NCBI GenBank assembly: GCA_003153935.1
Contig: PMCA01000027.1
Location: 8,868 to 72,867 of the forward strand
Length of the DNA: 64,000 nucleotides
Direction: 5' to 3'
Origin: Elusimicrobiota bacterium
Lineage (GTDB): Bacteria; CAYTYR01; UBA6262
A program made the translations under genes and the position numbers. Below, piece after piece: positions 16,068 through 24,114 of this stretch. The first letter of the stretch is position 1. Each line of letters opens with the position of its first letter. The notes under the pieces are model-generated. The model made no database searches and was not told the DNA's origin. It saw only the letters and a program-made list of their open reading frames with translations.

Positions 16068-17539
16068 TTGGTTTCACGGCCTTCAGTGGGATATTCGACC
16101 CGGCTGTGGAACATGCCGCTGAGTATATGAGAAAATTGCTCGCCGATAATATGCAGGTCTTTCAGGCTGAGATCGCATTCTTCCAGCTGGCCGTCAACGA
16201 ACTTGTTATTGATAATGCGGGTCACCAGCTCCTGCACATGCGCGTAACTGGGATCTTCCAGGGTGCGCGAAGCCGCTTCCACCGCGTCCGCCAGCAGGAT
16301 GATAGCCGCTTCCCGGCTCTGCGGCTTGGGACCCGGATAACGGAATTGCTCTTTGGTGGCTTCCGTATCCTCCTCCAGCGCCCGCTGATAGAAAAAATAT
16401 ACCAGGCTGGTGCCGTGATGCTGCTCGATGATATCGATGATCTCCTGGCTTATCTTGTATTGCGCGGCCAGTTCCACCCCTTCTTTGACGTGGGAAAGCA
16501 CGATCAGGCTGCTCATGCTGGGAGATAGGTCATCATGACGGTTGTAGCTGTCCTGGTTCTCAATATAATATTCCGGCTTGGCCAACTTGCCGATATCGTG
16601 GTAGTAGCCCCCGACCCGGGCCAGAAGGGAATTGGAACCGATAGCCGCCGCGGCGCTCTGGGCCAGGTTGCCCACCAGCAAGCAGTGGTGATAGGTCCCC
16701 GGGGCCTCAACCATCAGGCGTTTCAACAAGGGCTGGTTCAAGTCGGACAGTTCCAGTAATTTAATATTGGAGGAAATGCCGAACATATGTTCGAAATACG
16801 GCAGGAAACCGATGCTCAGGATACCGCATAAAAAGCCGTTGGCGATACCCCAGAGGCAATTATAGGCGATGACCTCCATCCTGGTAATCTGCAGTAAGGC
16901 CGAGAAACAGATTATACCGACGGCGTTGGCCACGCTGATCAATAGTCCCGAGCGGATCAGGTCCGAGCGCTGTTGCACGCTGGAGGCGCTGAAAATACCC
17001 ACCAGGCCGCCGATCAATTGGACGGTAAAAAGGTTAAGATCGTTATGATAGATGACACCGATCATGATGTCCAGCACCACCGTCATCAGTATGGCCAGGT
17101 CGATATCCACCAGGATGGTCATCAGGATCGAAACCATGCCCAGCGGTATCAGGTAACCGCTTAAATGCATCTCCTGAAAGATCTTGGCCAGGGCGATGAT
17201 CAGGATGCTGACCGATTCCAGGATGATCAGGTCGTTATTGGATTCAAAAATATGGCGGGCGTAGCGGTATAAGTAAGCTCCCAGCAGGATAATGAAGCCC
17301 AGGCTGATCACTATATATCCGGAAACAAGACGCAGGGTGATGATCTCGAAACTGGACATGATGATCAGGACCGCCAGGAAAGTGAACAGCACGAACAGCC
17401 AGCGCGGCGCCGCCAGGGAAGACTGAAAAATACTCTTACCCTCCCCGGTCAGATGCCTCTGCCGGTGTTCGTAGCGCCGGCTTATTTTCAACATCAGTAC
17501 CAACATTTTCCTTATGGATCTCTGCAAGCGGGCTATCAT
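16064..17539 (-). CDS. 7TM-HD domain protein, short PgpH-type cyclic-di-AMP phosphodiesterase
   Basis: Inner-membrane protein of 491 residues: about seven membrane helices (45-250) followed by a cytoplasmic HD phosphohydrolase (265-475). HD ligands visible are H284/H285 in GTYHHCLL, H314-D315 in YYHDIGK, H350, and H374-H375 in EQHHGT. PgpH homologues hydrolyse cyclic-di-AMP. This one lacks the large extracellular 7TMR-HDED sensor domain of full-length PgpH (usually about 700 residues or more), having only a short basic N-terminus. ATGA overlap with phoH upstream and GTGA overlap with ybeY downstream. The substrate is from family knowledge. Confidence 0.88.
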   Translation of the reverse strand: MIARLQRSIRKMLVLMLKISRRYEHRQRHLTGEGKSIFQSSLAAPRWLFVLFTFLAVLIIMSSFEIITLRLVSGYIVISLGFIILLGAYLYRYARHIFESNNDLIILESVSILIIALAKIFQEMHLSGYLIPLGMVSILMTILVDIDLAILMTVVLDIMIGVIYHNDLNLFTVQLIGGLVGIFSASSVQQRSDLIRSGLLISVANAVGIICFSALLQITRMEVIAYNCLWGIANGFLCGILSIGFLPYFEHMFGISSNIKLLELSDLNQPLLKRLMVEAPGTYHHCLLVGNLAQSAAAAIGSNSLLARVGGYYHDIGKLAKPEYYIENQDSYNRHDDLSPSMSSLIVLSHVKEGVELAAQYKISQEIIDIIEQHHGTSLVYFFYQRALEEDTEATKEQFRYPGPKPQSREAAIILLADAVEAASRTLEDPSYAHVQELVTRIINNKFVDGQLEECDLSLKDLHIIGEQFSHILSGMFHSRVEYPTEGRETK

Positions 17540-18525
17540 TTGGCCCCCTTAAATCCCGAGCCTTCGTATTCTTCATAAGCTTTTATGATCTTCTTGACCA
17601 GCTGGTGGCGCACCACGTCGCGGCCAGTGAAGTAAATGAATTTAATACCGCTGATGCCTTTGAGAATATGGCTGATCTGCACCAAGCCGCTCATCTTCTT
17701 ATTCTGCAGGTCTATCTGGGTAACGTCGCCGACAATGACCGTGGTTGTTTCAAAACCTAACCGGGTCAGGAACATCTTCATCTGCTCCGGGTTGGTATTC
17801 TGGGCTTCATCCAGTACGATAAAAGCGTCATTCAGTGTGCGCCCGCGCATATAAGCCAGCGGCACGATCTCGATCACGCCCTCGTCCCGCAGGTGATGGA
17901 ACTCCTCCGCGCCCATGATCTCATAAAAGGCGTCATACAGGGGCCTCAGATAAGGGTCCACTTTTTCGTACAGGTCCCCCGGCAGGAATCCAAGCTTCTC
18001 CCCGGCCTCCACCACCGGCCGGGTCAAAACAATGCGGTTGGCCTCCTGAGCGCGTAAAGCGGCGACCGCCATGGCTACGGCCAGGTAAGTCTTGCCGGTG
18101 CCGGCCGGGCCGATACCGAATACCAGGTCGTATTTTTTCATGGCCTTGATATATTTTTTCTGGGTCTGGCTGCGGGCGGTGATCTTCTTGCCCTTGATCG
18201 TATAGCAGACCGCTTCCTTATCAACTTCACCGGCTTCGCCCGGCTTGGCTTCCACTGCCGCGGCCTGGTAGAGCGGATTTTGCAGCATACCGCGGACGCC
18301 CTTGCGGTCGACCCGGTAGCCGCGGCGGATCTGATCGGTCAATTCCTGGATCATCCGATAGGCCTGGCTGACCTTGGCTTTGTTGCCCTTGATCATCAGG
18401 GTATTGCCGTAAGTGACCAGGTTAACGTCGAACTCGTTCTCGACCATGCGCAGGTTCTCGTCATGCGGACCGAAAACGTTCAGCATTTCCTCATTATCCT
18501 GTAAATATATCGTTTTAGTAACCAT
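17536..18525 (-). CDS. phoH: PhoH-family ATPase
   Basis: PhoH-like P-loop ATPase of 329 residues, linked to RNA metabolism because it is so often next to ybeY, as here. The N-terminal KH-like segment (1-75) precedes the ATPase domain with Walker A GPAGTGKT (139-146), Walker B FIVLDEAQNT (235-244) and the conserved TRPVVEAGEKLGFLPGD. Length is typical. The ATG overlaps nothing upstream (1-base gap after aspS), and the 3' end overlaps the HD gene by ATGA. The molecular function of PhoH is still not settled. Confidence 0.94.
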   Translation of the reverse strand: MVTKTIYLQDNEEMLNVFGPHDENLRMVENEFDVNLVTYGNTLMIKGNKAKVSQAYRMIQELTDQIRRGYRVDRKGVRGMLQNPLYQAAAVEAKPGEAGEVDKEAVCYTIKGKKITARSQTQKKYIKAMKKYDLVFGIGPAGTGKTYLAVAMAVAALRAQEANRIVLTRPVVEAGEKLGFLPGDLYEKVDPYLRPLYDAFYEIMGAEEFHHLRDEGVIEIVPLAYMRGRTLNDAFIVLDEAQNTNPEQMKMFLTRLGFETTTVIVGDVTQIDLQNKKMSGLVQISHILKGISGIKFIYFTGRDVVRHQLVKKIIKAYEEYEGSGFKGAK

Positions 18526-18526
18526 A

Positions 18527-20284
18527 TTACCTCAGTTTGATATGCAGCTCGCGCAGTTGTTTCTCGCCCACCTGTCCGGGGGCGTCGGTCATCAGGTCCA
18601 CCGCTTTTTGCGTTTTCGGGAAGGCGATCACTTCCCTGATAGAATCCTCGCCCAGCATGATGGTAGTCAGGCGGTCCAGCCCCGGAGCGATCCCGCCGTG
18701 GGGCGGCGCGCCGTATTCAAAAGCTTCCAGCAGGAAGCCGAACTTCTCCTTGGCCTCTTCCGGACCGATACCCAGGGTGGAGAAAATCTTCTCCTGTATC
18801 TCCTTGCGGTGGATACGGATACTGCCCGAGGCGATCTCGGTTCCGTTCAGGACCAGGTCATAGGACTGGGAACGCATCTGGCCGGGATCGGTATCAAAAT
18901 ATTCCACATCGTCGTAATTCGGCGCGGTAAACGGATGGTGCTCGCTTTCCCAGCGTTTCTCTTCCGCGTTATACTGGAAGAGCGGGAAATCCACCACCCA
19001 GGAAAAATTGAATTCTTTTTTATTGATCAGGTTGAGTTTGTCTCCCAGGTAGGAACGTAAACGACCCAGGCTCTCGGCCACCACTTTGGGCGCGTCAGCG
19101 ATGATCAGGATCATGTCGCCGTCTTTGGCTCCCATCAGCTCTTTGATGCTGTTCAGGACTTCCGCCTTAAAGAATTTCGCGATTGGTGATTCTATCGTCC
19201 CGTTATTTATCTTGAACCAGGCCAGACCTTTGGCGCCGAATTCATTGGCTAATTTAGTCAGGTCGTCGATCTCCTTGCGCGAATAGCCGGCGATACCGGG
19301 CACACAGATGGCTTTGACCACGCCCTGGTTCTTTATTATCTCGGCAAACACTTTAAAATCCGCCGTAGCCACCAAGCTGGAAATATCCTTAAACTCCAGT
19401 CCGAACCGCAGATCGGGCTTGTCACTGCCGTATTTATCTTTGGCTTCTTTATAGGTCAGACGCGGGAACGGGGTCTTTAGATCGATGGACAGTGTTTTCT
19501 TGAACACTTCTGTCATCAGGCCTTCGCACAAGGCGAAGATATCTTCCTGATCAACGAAAGACATCTCCATGTCTATCTGCGTGTGCTCCGGCTGGCGATC
19601 CGCCCGCAGGTCCTCGTCGCGGAAACATTTGGCGATCTGAAAATATTTCTCCATCCCCGCCACCATCAATAATTGCTTGAATAATTGCGGTGACTGGGGC
19701 AAGGCGAAGAAATTACCCGGGTGCACCCGTGACGGCACCAGGTAGTCGCGGGCCCCTTCCGGCGTGGATTTAGTCAGGATCGGCGTTTCGACTTCGATAA
19801 AACCCTGGCCGTCCAGGTAATCCCGGATCACTTTTACCGTGCGGTAGCGGAACATTATATTCTTTTTCATCCGCGGGCGGCGCAGGTCCAGGTAGCGGTA
19901 TTTCAGGCGCACCTCCTCGCTGATCTCCGTCTCATCAGCTATTTCGAAAGGCAAGGTCTTGGCCGGGTTCAGCACTTCCAGCCCGGAGGCGGCCACTTCG
20001 ATCTCGCCGGTAGGCAATTTAGGGTTTTCCGTGCCGGCCGGGCGCTGGCCCACTTTACCGGATATATTGACCACGAATTCACTGCGCAGTTTTTCCGCTT
20101 CCTGGAAAATATCCGCGCTCATCTGCTGGGGATTGAAAACTATCTGGGTCAAACCCTCCCGGTCACGCAGGTCAAAAAAGATCAACCCTCCATGATCGCG
20201 CCGGCTGTGTATCCAGCCGACCAGTTTTACTTCCTTATTCACATCCGTCTTACGCAATTGTCCGCAATTATGAGTCCTGATCAC
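18527..20284 (-). CDS. aspS: Aspartyl-tRNA synthetase
   Basis: Class II synthetase of 585 residues, the bacterial-type length with the GAD insertion. N-terminal anticodon-binding OB fold (VGWIHSRRDHGGLIFFDLRD, 22-41). Motif 2 region FRDEDLRADRQPEHTQIDME. Motif 3 near the C-terminus, PPHGGIAPGLDRL. The GTG start overlaps the hisS stop (GTGA). Whether it is discriminating or also charges tRNA-Asn cannot be read with certainty; no gatCAB genes are in the window. hisS-aspS adjacency is common in bacteria. Confidence 0.97.
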   Translation of the reverse strand: MIRTHNCGQLRKTDVNKEVKLVGWIHSRRDHGGLIFFDLRDREGLTQIVFNPQQMSADIFQEAEKLRSEFVVNISGKVGQRPAGTENPKLPTGEIEVAASGLEVLNPAKTLPFEIADETEISEEVRLKYRYLDLRRPRMKKNIMFRYRTVKVIRDYLDGQGFIEVETPILTKSTPEGARDYLVPSRVHPGNFFALPQSPQLFKQLLMVAGMEKYFQIAKCFRDEDLRADRQPEHTQIDMEMSFVDQEDIFALCEGLMTEVFKKTLSIDLKTPFPRLTYKEAKDKYGSDKPDLRFGLEFKDISSLVATADFKVFAEIIKNQGVVKAICVPGIAGYSRKEIDDLTKLANEFGAKGLAWFKINNGTIESPIAKFFKAEVLNSIKELMGAKDGDMILIIADAPKVVAESLGRLRSYLGDKLNLINKKEFNFSWVVDFPLFQYNAEEKRWESEHHPFTAPNYDDVEYFDTDPGQMRSQSYDLVLNGTEIASGSIRIHRKEIQEKIFSTLGIGPEEAKEKFGFLLEAFEYGAPPHGGIAPGLDRLTTIMLGEDSIREVIAFPKTQKAVDLMTDAPGQVGEKQLRELHIKLR

Positions 20285-21558
20285 CCGTTATACTCCTCGC
20301 TTTTCGCAGTTTTTAGGAATTGGCTCAGTTCGTCCAGCTTTATATCTTTTTGTTCCTTGGTTTGCATGTTACGCAGGGTCACGCTGTCTTTTTTTAGTTC
20401 CTCTTCTCCCAGTATGGCGGTAAACTTCGCTCCGCTCTGGTCCGCAAGCCGCATCTGGCTCTTCAAGCTCTTGTTCTCGAAAACCGCTTCTACTTTAATT
20501 CTCTGTTGCCGTAATTCACGTATTACCCCAGCCGCCCGGTTTTGCGCCTGTTCTCCCAGCAGGGCGAAGAAAATATCGATCCTGTTCCCAGGAGTCGCGA
20601 CCGCTTTTTGTTTCTGCCGGACCTCGCTCACTCTTTCCAGCCCCAAGGCGAACCCCACGGCCGGCATGGGCGGGCCGCCCAGTTCCTGCACTAATTTGTC
20701 ATATCTCCCGCCCGCGGCAATAGTATCCTGGGCTCCCAGGTTCTCGGATTTTATCTCGAACACGGTGCGGGTGTAGTAATCCAGACCGCGCACCAGGTAT
20801 TTATCGATAATAAAATTAACTTTTTCTTTTTTCAGGTCGGCTTCGATCTCAGACAGGTTGGTTTTGCAGGCGTCACACAGCCAATCCTGCATCGCGGGGA
20901 TACCGAAGATTATTTCCCGGCAGGAATCCACCTTGCAGTCCAGCACCCGCAGCGGGTTCTTTACCGCCCGCCGTTGGCAATCGCCGCATAATTTACCCGT
21001 CTGGTCCTGCAAGTATTTTTTAAGGACTTCCCGGTAAGCCGGCCGGCAATCGGCACAGCCGACGCTGTTCAAGCATACTTTCAACCCCGTTAAACCGATA
21101 GCGGCGAAATAATCCACGCACCAGAGGATAATCTCCAGGTCCCGGCGGTAATTATCCGATCCGACGCATTCAGCGCCAATCTGGTAGAACTGGCGGTAAC
21201 GCCCCGCCTGCGGCCGTTCATAGCGGAACATCGGCCCCAGGTAATAGAGCTTGGCGATATTGCTCTGGACCAGCAGGTTTTGTTCGATCGCTGCGCGTAT
21301 CACGCCAGCGGTCCCTTCCGGGCGCAGGGTGAGGTTACGGCCCTTTTTGTCCTGGAAAGAATACATTTCTTTTTCCACGATATCGGTATCCTCCCCGATA
21401 CTGCGGTTAAACAGCGCTGATTCCTCGAAAATGGGCGTGCGTATTTCACTAAAGCCGTAAGCCTTAAGCAAGGCTACGGCTGTGTTTTCCAAATATTGCC
21501 AGAGCTCGATCTCGGGGGAAAAAACATCCCTGGTCCCGCGTACGCTTTTGAATTTCAC
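20281..21558 (-). CDS. hisS: Histidyl-tRNA synthetase
   Basis: Class II synthetase of 425 residues. Motif 2 region (YYLGPMFRYERPQAGRYRQF), the histidine-specific signature RGLDYYTRTVFEI, GGRYDKL, and a C-terminal anticodon-binding domain. A cysteine-containing insertion (CADC, CGDC, CDAC) sits in the middle, as in many bacterial HisRS, and could bind zinc. GTG start after AAAGGAG at good spacing. Overlaps aspS by 4 bases and follows the sugar isomerase-like gene by 10 bases. Confidence 0.96.
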   Translation of the reverse strand: MKFKSVRGTRDVFSPEIELWQYLENTAVALLKAYGFSEIRTPIFEESALFNRSIGEDTDIVEKEMYSFQDKKGRNLTLRPEGTAGVIRAAIEQNLLVQSNIAKLYYLGPMFRYERPQAGRYRQFYQIGAECVGSDNYRRDLEIILWCVDYFAAIGLTGLKVCLNSVGCADCRPAYREVLKKYLQDQTGKLCGDCQRRAVKNPLRVLDCKVDSCREIIFGIPAMQDWLCDACKTNLSEIEADLKKEKVNFIIDKYLVRGLDYYTRTVFEIKSENLGAQDTIAAGGRYDKLVQELGGPPMPAVGFALGLERVSEVRQKQKAVATPGNRIDIFFALLGEQAQNRAAGVIRELRQQRIKVEAVFENKSLKSQMRLADQSGAKFTAILGEEELKKDSVTLRNMQTKEQKDIKLDELSQFLKTAKSEEYNG

Positions 21559-21568
21559 TCTTACTCCT

Positions 21569-22489
21569 TTACAGCCGGTAAGTTACGCTATCCACGCCAC
21601 GGTTGGTGGCATTTTCCAGCACCTGCAGCGCCTGTTCCCGGATATGGCTCAGCTGCTCCGTATTCTCTACCCGTCCCTGGCCATTGAATACTTCCAGCAT
21701 CAATACGTCCTTATAACCGATATCCTGCAGGCTGGACATGATCCCCGGCCAGTAGATCTGGCCGTTGCCCGGAGTTAAATGGTCGTCATACTGGCCATGA
21801 TTGTCGGACAGGTGCAGGGCGATGATCCGCTTGTTGAGATTTTTCAGCGCCTCAACCGGGTCCTGCGCCAGGTTGGCGTGGGAAGTATCGAAACACACTC
21901 CCACCGTCGGCGACTGCAATTCGTCCACCAGACTGTTCAGGTCTTCTACACGCCCGCCCAGCAAATGCGGCAGGAGGTTCTCCACCGCCAGCCTGATCTT
22001 CTTCAGCCGGCAATACTCCACCAGCTCTTTCAAACTTTCCCGGCACTTGGCCAGCCGCCGGTTCTTTTCGTCCCAATTATTCAGGTCAAAGGGCTGGATG
22101 CTGGGATGCACGATGGCGATCTCGCCGCCCAGGTATTCCAGGACATCGATTCCCTTCTTGAATTCCCAGATGGCATGCACGCGCGTGCGCTCATCCTGAC
22201 AGGCGATATCCAGCTCCGGGAAGACCGGCAGGTGCAGGGAATGGACATGGATATTGAATTCCCGCAGCTTATTACGCAAATTGTAGGAATGGATCTTCTG
22301 CTGCCAGATCTCCAGTCCTTCTTTCAGGAAAAAGTTGGCATGCTGGGTACCCAGGTTATTAGCGGAACCCCACTCCATCGTATCCAGGCAGATCTCAATG
22401 ATCTCGAACCCCGCCTCTTTGATAAACGGCAGATGCCCGATCAGGTCCTGGTCATGGAACAATCCGGTAGAAATCCCCAATTTTACCAC
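21569..22489 (-). CDS. Sugar phosphate isomerase/epimerase-like TIM-barrel protein
   Basis: Cytosolic xylose-isomerase-like TIM barrel of 306 residues (AP endonuclease 2 superfamily). Metal-ligand positions typical of the family are present: E in LAVENLLPH, D and H in VCFDTSHANL, H in ALHLSDNHG, and E in LMLEVFNG near the C-terminus. Start is GTG after GAGGGGAG. It lies between the primase gene (44-base gap) and hisS (10-base gap), a setting that gives no substrate hint. Members act on keto-sugars or inositols, and a few are nucleases. I cannot choose, and its neighbourhood with a primase does not by itself prove a DNA role. Confidence 0.78.
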   Translation of the reverse strand: MVKLGISTGLFHDQDLIGHLPFIKEAGFEIIEICLDTMEWGSANNLGTQHANFFLKEGLEIWQQKIHSYNLRNKLREFNIHVHSLHLPVFPELDIACQDERTRVHAIWEFKKGIDVLEYLGGEIAIVHPSIQPFDLNNWDEKNRRLAKCRESLKELVEYCRLKKIRLAVENLLPHLLGGRVEDLNSLVDELQSPTVGVCFDTSHANLAQDPVEALKNLNKRIIALHLSDNHGQYDDHLTPGNGQIYWPGIMSSLQDIGYKDVLMLEVFNGQGRVENTEQLSHIREQALQVLENATNRGVDSVTYRL

Positions 22490-22533
22490 ACGAACTCCCC
22501 TCGGTTCAGGTTGGTAAAACAGCCCCTAAATTC

Positions 22534-23928
22534 CTATTGTATTTTATAATTTTTCAAATTATGTCCGCACCAGGGCTTGACGCAGTAACCCTTCTCCTGG
22601 TGAGAAATGCAATTTAAGTCCTGCTCGTTATCGATATGGTCGGCGAGCAATCCCGCGAACAGCCGCACGTAAAACTGCGCCCGCGTGCAGGGATCGTATC
22701 TCTTCCAGAAATCACCCCATTTATAATCGCGCTCATACCGTGACCTGATCAGCCCGGCGATATGCTTAGGATGCCAGTTCAGTTTGGTCAACAGCCGGGT
22801 GATCAGCTGGATATTGGTCGGCTTCAGTAAATTATTATTCGGGTAACGCAACGCGTGCGCGGCGCAGGCCGGCAGATCGTCAATATGGAAATAGTCATAA
22901 GAGCGCGGCCATTCGACCGGCGAATGCATATATTCCTGATCAAAGTATTTATGAAATTTAATCAATTGGGAATGCTTATAACTGTTGATCAGTTTCATCA
23001 CCGCCGCCGACGCGTCCGGTATAACGGTATGGATGTGCGCGGCGTAATCGGCGGCCTGCTTATAATTCTGTCTGATCAGCAGCATATCCTCCAGGCTCAG
23101 CTCGATCCGGGGAATGGTCACCTGTATCGGCGTGGCGTCGGCCACCTGCTCGGTAAATTTCTGCTTCTGGACCTTATGTTTCTGGTACAGGCTGAAAGCG
23201 CAGCGAGTATCGCGGATGTTCATCGGGTCCCCGTACATGGACAGGTCCAGGTTGATGGCCTCGCGGCCCTCGCCGCCCTTGCCTACCGCCGTGTCCGTGC
23301 AAACCACCGGCAGAGGACTGACCAGCTTGATCTCCTTGATCACCTGGTGCGACACATATTCCAGCAGCCGACCCATGCCGTCATGGGCCAGGTTGAAGCG
23401 CAGGTTATTCAGGTTTTCCAATGAAAGATCGCGGGTCGCGGCCAGGTTATCGCTGAGCTTGCCGATCTTTTCCAGGGCCTTATTGGTCCGGGAATCGCGC
23501 TTGATCTCGAAAGCGAAATGATATCCCTGCCCGGTCATGATCACCAGCGGATGTATTTCCAGTCGGTGGAAGACTTTTAAAATAGCCTTATAGACCGGCT
23601 CGATCTTGGTAAAGACTTCCTCCGGCTGCAAATACGCTTTGCCGGGGAAATCCATGTTAAAATATTCTATATCCAGTATGCCAATCGTAAAATTTACGTC
23701 ACTGACCGAGCGGAATATATCCAAACCTTTTTCCAGTATCCAGTCGAACTTATCCTTGGTAGTGGAAATAAAATTGCGGGCGTTTATGTCTTCCTGCTGC
23801 AGCACCGTCCCGTAACCGACTAAATACTGGGCGGAGAACCCCATCGGATCCTGCACTTCGCCCCCGCAGTATTCCGCAATGCGTTTTCGCACATGCGAGT
23901 TCTTGTAAAACTCTTTGTCTGGCGTCAT
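22534..23928 (-). CDS. Archaeo-eukaryotic-type primase: AEP catalytic core plus PriL-like Fe-S C-terminus
   Basis: Protein of 464 residues. The catalytic half resembles primase small subunits/AEP proteins: motif I ILDIE (D86, E88), motif II TGQGYHF (H137), motif III INLDLS (D228), then IRDTRCAFSLYQKHK (238-252), like the R-x-P-x-S-x-H-x-K element after motif III. The C-terminal half is helical and carries LPAC (C355), then LNC (C440), GYC (C449) and PWC (C454). This order and spacing recalls the four cysteines of the PriL [4Fe-4S] domain; C414 is extra. It would thus join PriS-like and PriL-like parts in one chain. The role (priming, repair, tolerance) is unknown; bacterial DnaG is expected elsewhere. 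Own promoter at 23979-24007. ATG start, weak ribosome site. Family assignment is by eye. Confidence 0.72.
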   Translation of the reverse strand: MTPDKEFYKNSHVRKRIAEYCGGEVQDPMGFSAQYLVGYGTVLQQEDINARNFISTTKDKFDWILEKGLDIFRSVSDVNFTIGILDIEYFNMDFPGKAYLQPEEVFTKIEPVYKAILKVFHRLEIHPLVIMTGQGYHFAFEIKRDSRTNKALEKIGKLSDNLAATRDLSLENLNNLRFNLAHDGMGRLLEYVSHQVIKEIKLVSPLPVVCTDTAVGKGGEGREAINLDLSMYGDPMNIRDTRCAFSLYQKHKVQKQKFTEQVADATPIQVTIPRIELSLEDMLLIRQNYKQAADYAAHIHTVIPDASAAVMKLINSYKHSQLIKFHKYFDQEYMHSPVEWPRSYDYFHIDDLPACAAHALRYPNNNLLKPTNIQLITRLLTKLNWHPKHIAGLIRSRYERDYKWGDFWKRYDPCTRAQFYVRLFAGLLADHIDNEQDLNCISHQEKGYCVKPWCGHNLKNYKIQ

Positions 23929-23978
23929 AATCTGGGTATTTACCCTCGCGTTTTACGTGACGTTTTCTAAATTATGTT

Positions 23979-24007
23979 ATTATATCGCTATTGACGGATT
24001 AATGCAA
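23979..24007 (-). promoter_or_regulatory. Promoter candidate for the primase gene
   Basis: Minus-strand -10 TATAAT (23979-23984, perfect) with a 17-base spacer to TTGCAT (24002-24007, three of six). Expected start near 23972, leader about 44 bases. It lies between the GT4 3' hairpin and the primase start, so the primase gene probably opens its own transcription unit. A short palindrome (gggtatttaccc, 23934-23945 region) lies in the leader. Confidence 0.55.
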
Positions 24008-24028
24008 CAAATTTATATAAGCAAAAAC

Positions 24029-24110
24029 AGTTTTAAGTGTTAAGTGAAAAGTGTTAAGTTATGGTGATTTTTTACCACAACTTAAAACTTATAACTTATA
24101 ACTCAAAACT
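24029..24110 (-). repeat. Heptamer-built hairpin 2 (GT4/primase)
   Basis: Left arm units from 24029: agtttta, agtgtta, agtgaaa, agtgtta, agttatg. Right arm to 24110: aact, taaaact, tataact, tataact, caaaact. The period is exactly seven in both arms, and a short inner stem (tggt/acca) closes the loop. It starts 4 bases after the GT4 stop codon. On the transcript strand the stem ends in CTGTTTTTGC, a terminator-like T run. Confidence 0.85.
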
Positions 24111-24114
24111 GCTT

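Noticed and set aside
21779-22549. Plus-strand open frame of 256 codons opposite the isomerase-like gene
   Set aside because: Antisense shadow: the minus strand encodes a good TIM-barrel protein over the same bases. No domain is recognisable on the plus strand.
22534-23928. Primase gene as phage or plasmid cargo
   Set aside because: No integrase, terminase, transposase, att-like repeats or abrupt composition change nearby; neighbours are housekeeping genes in the same direction. Older transfer cannot be excluded.
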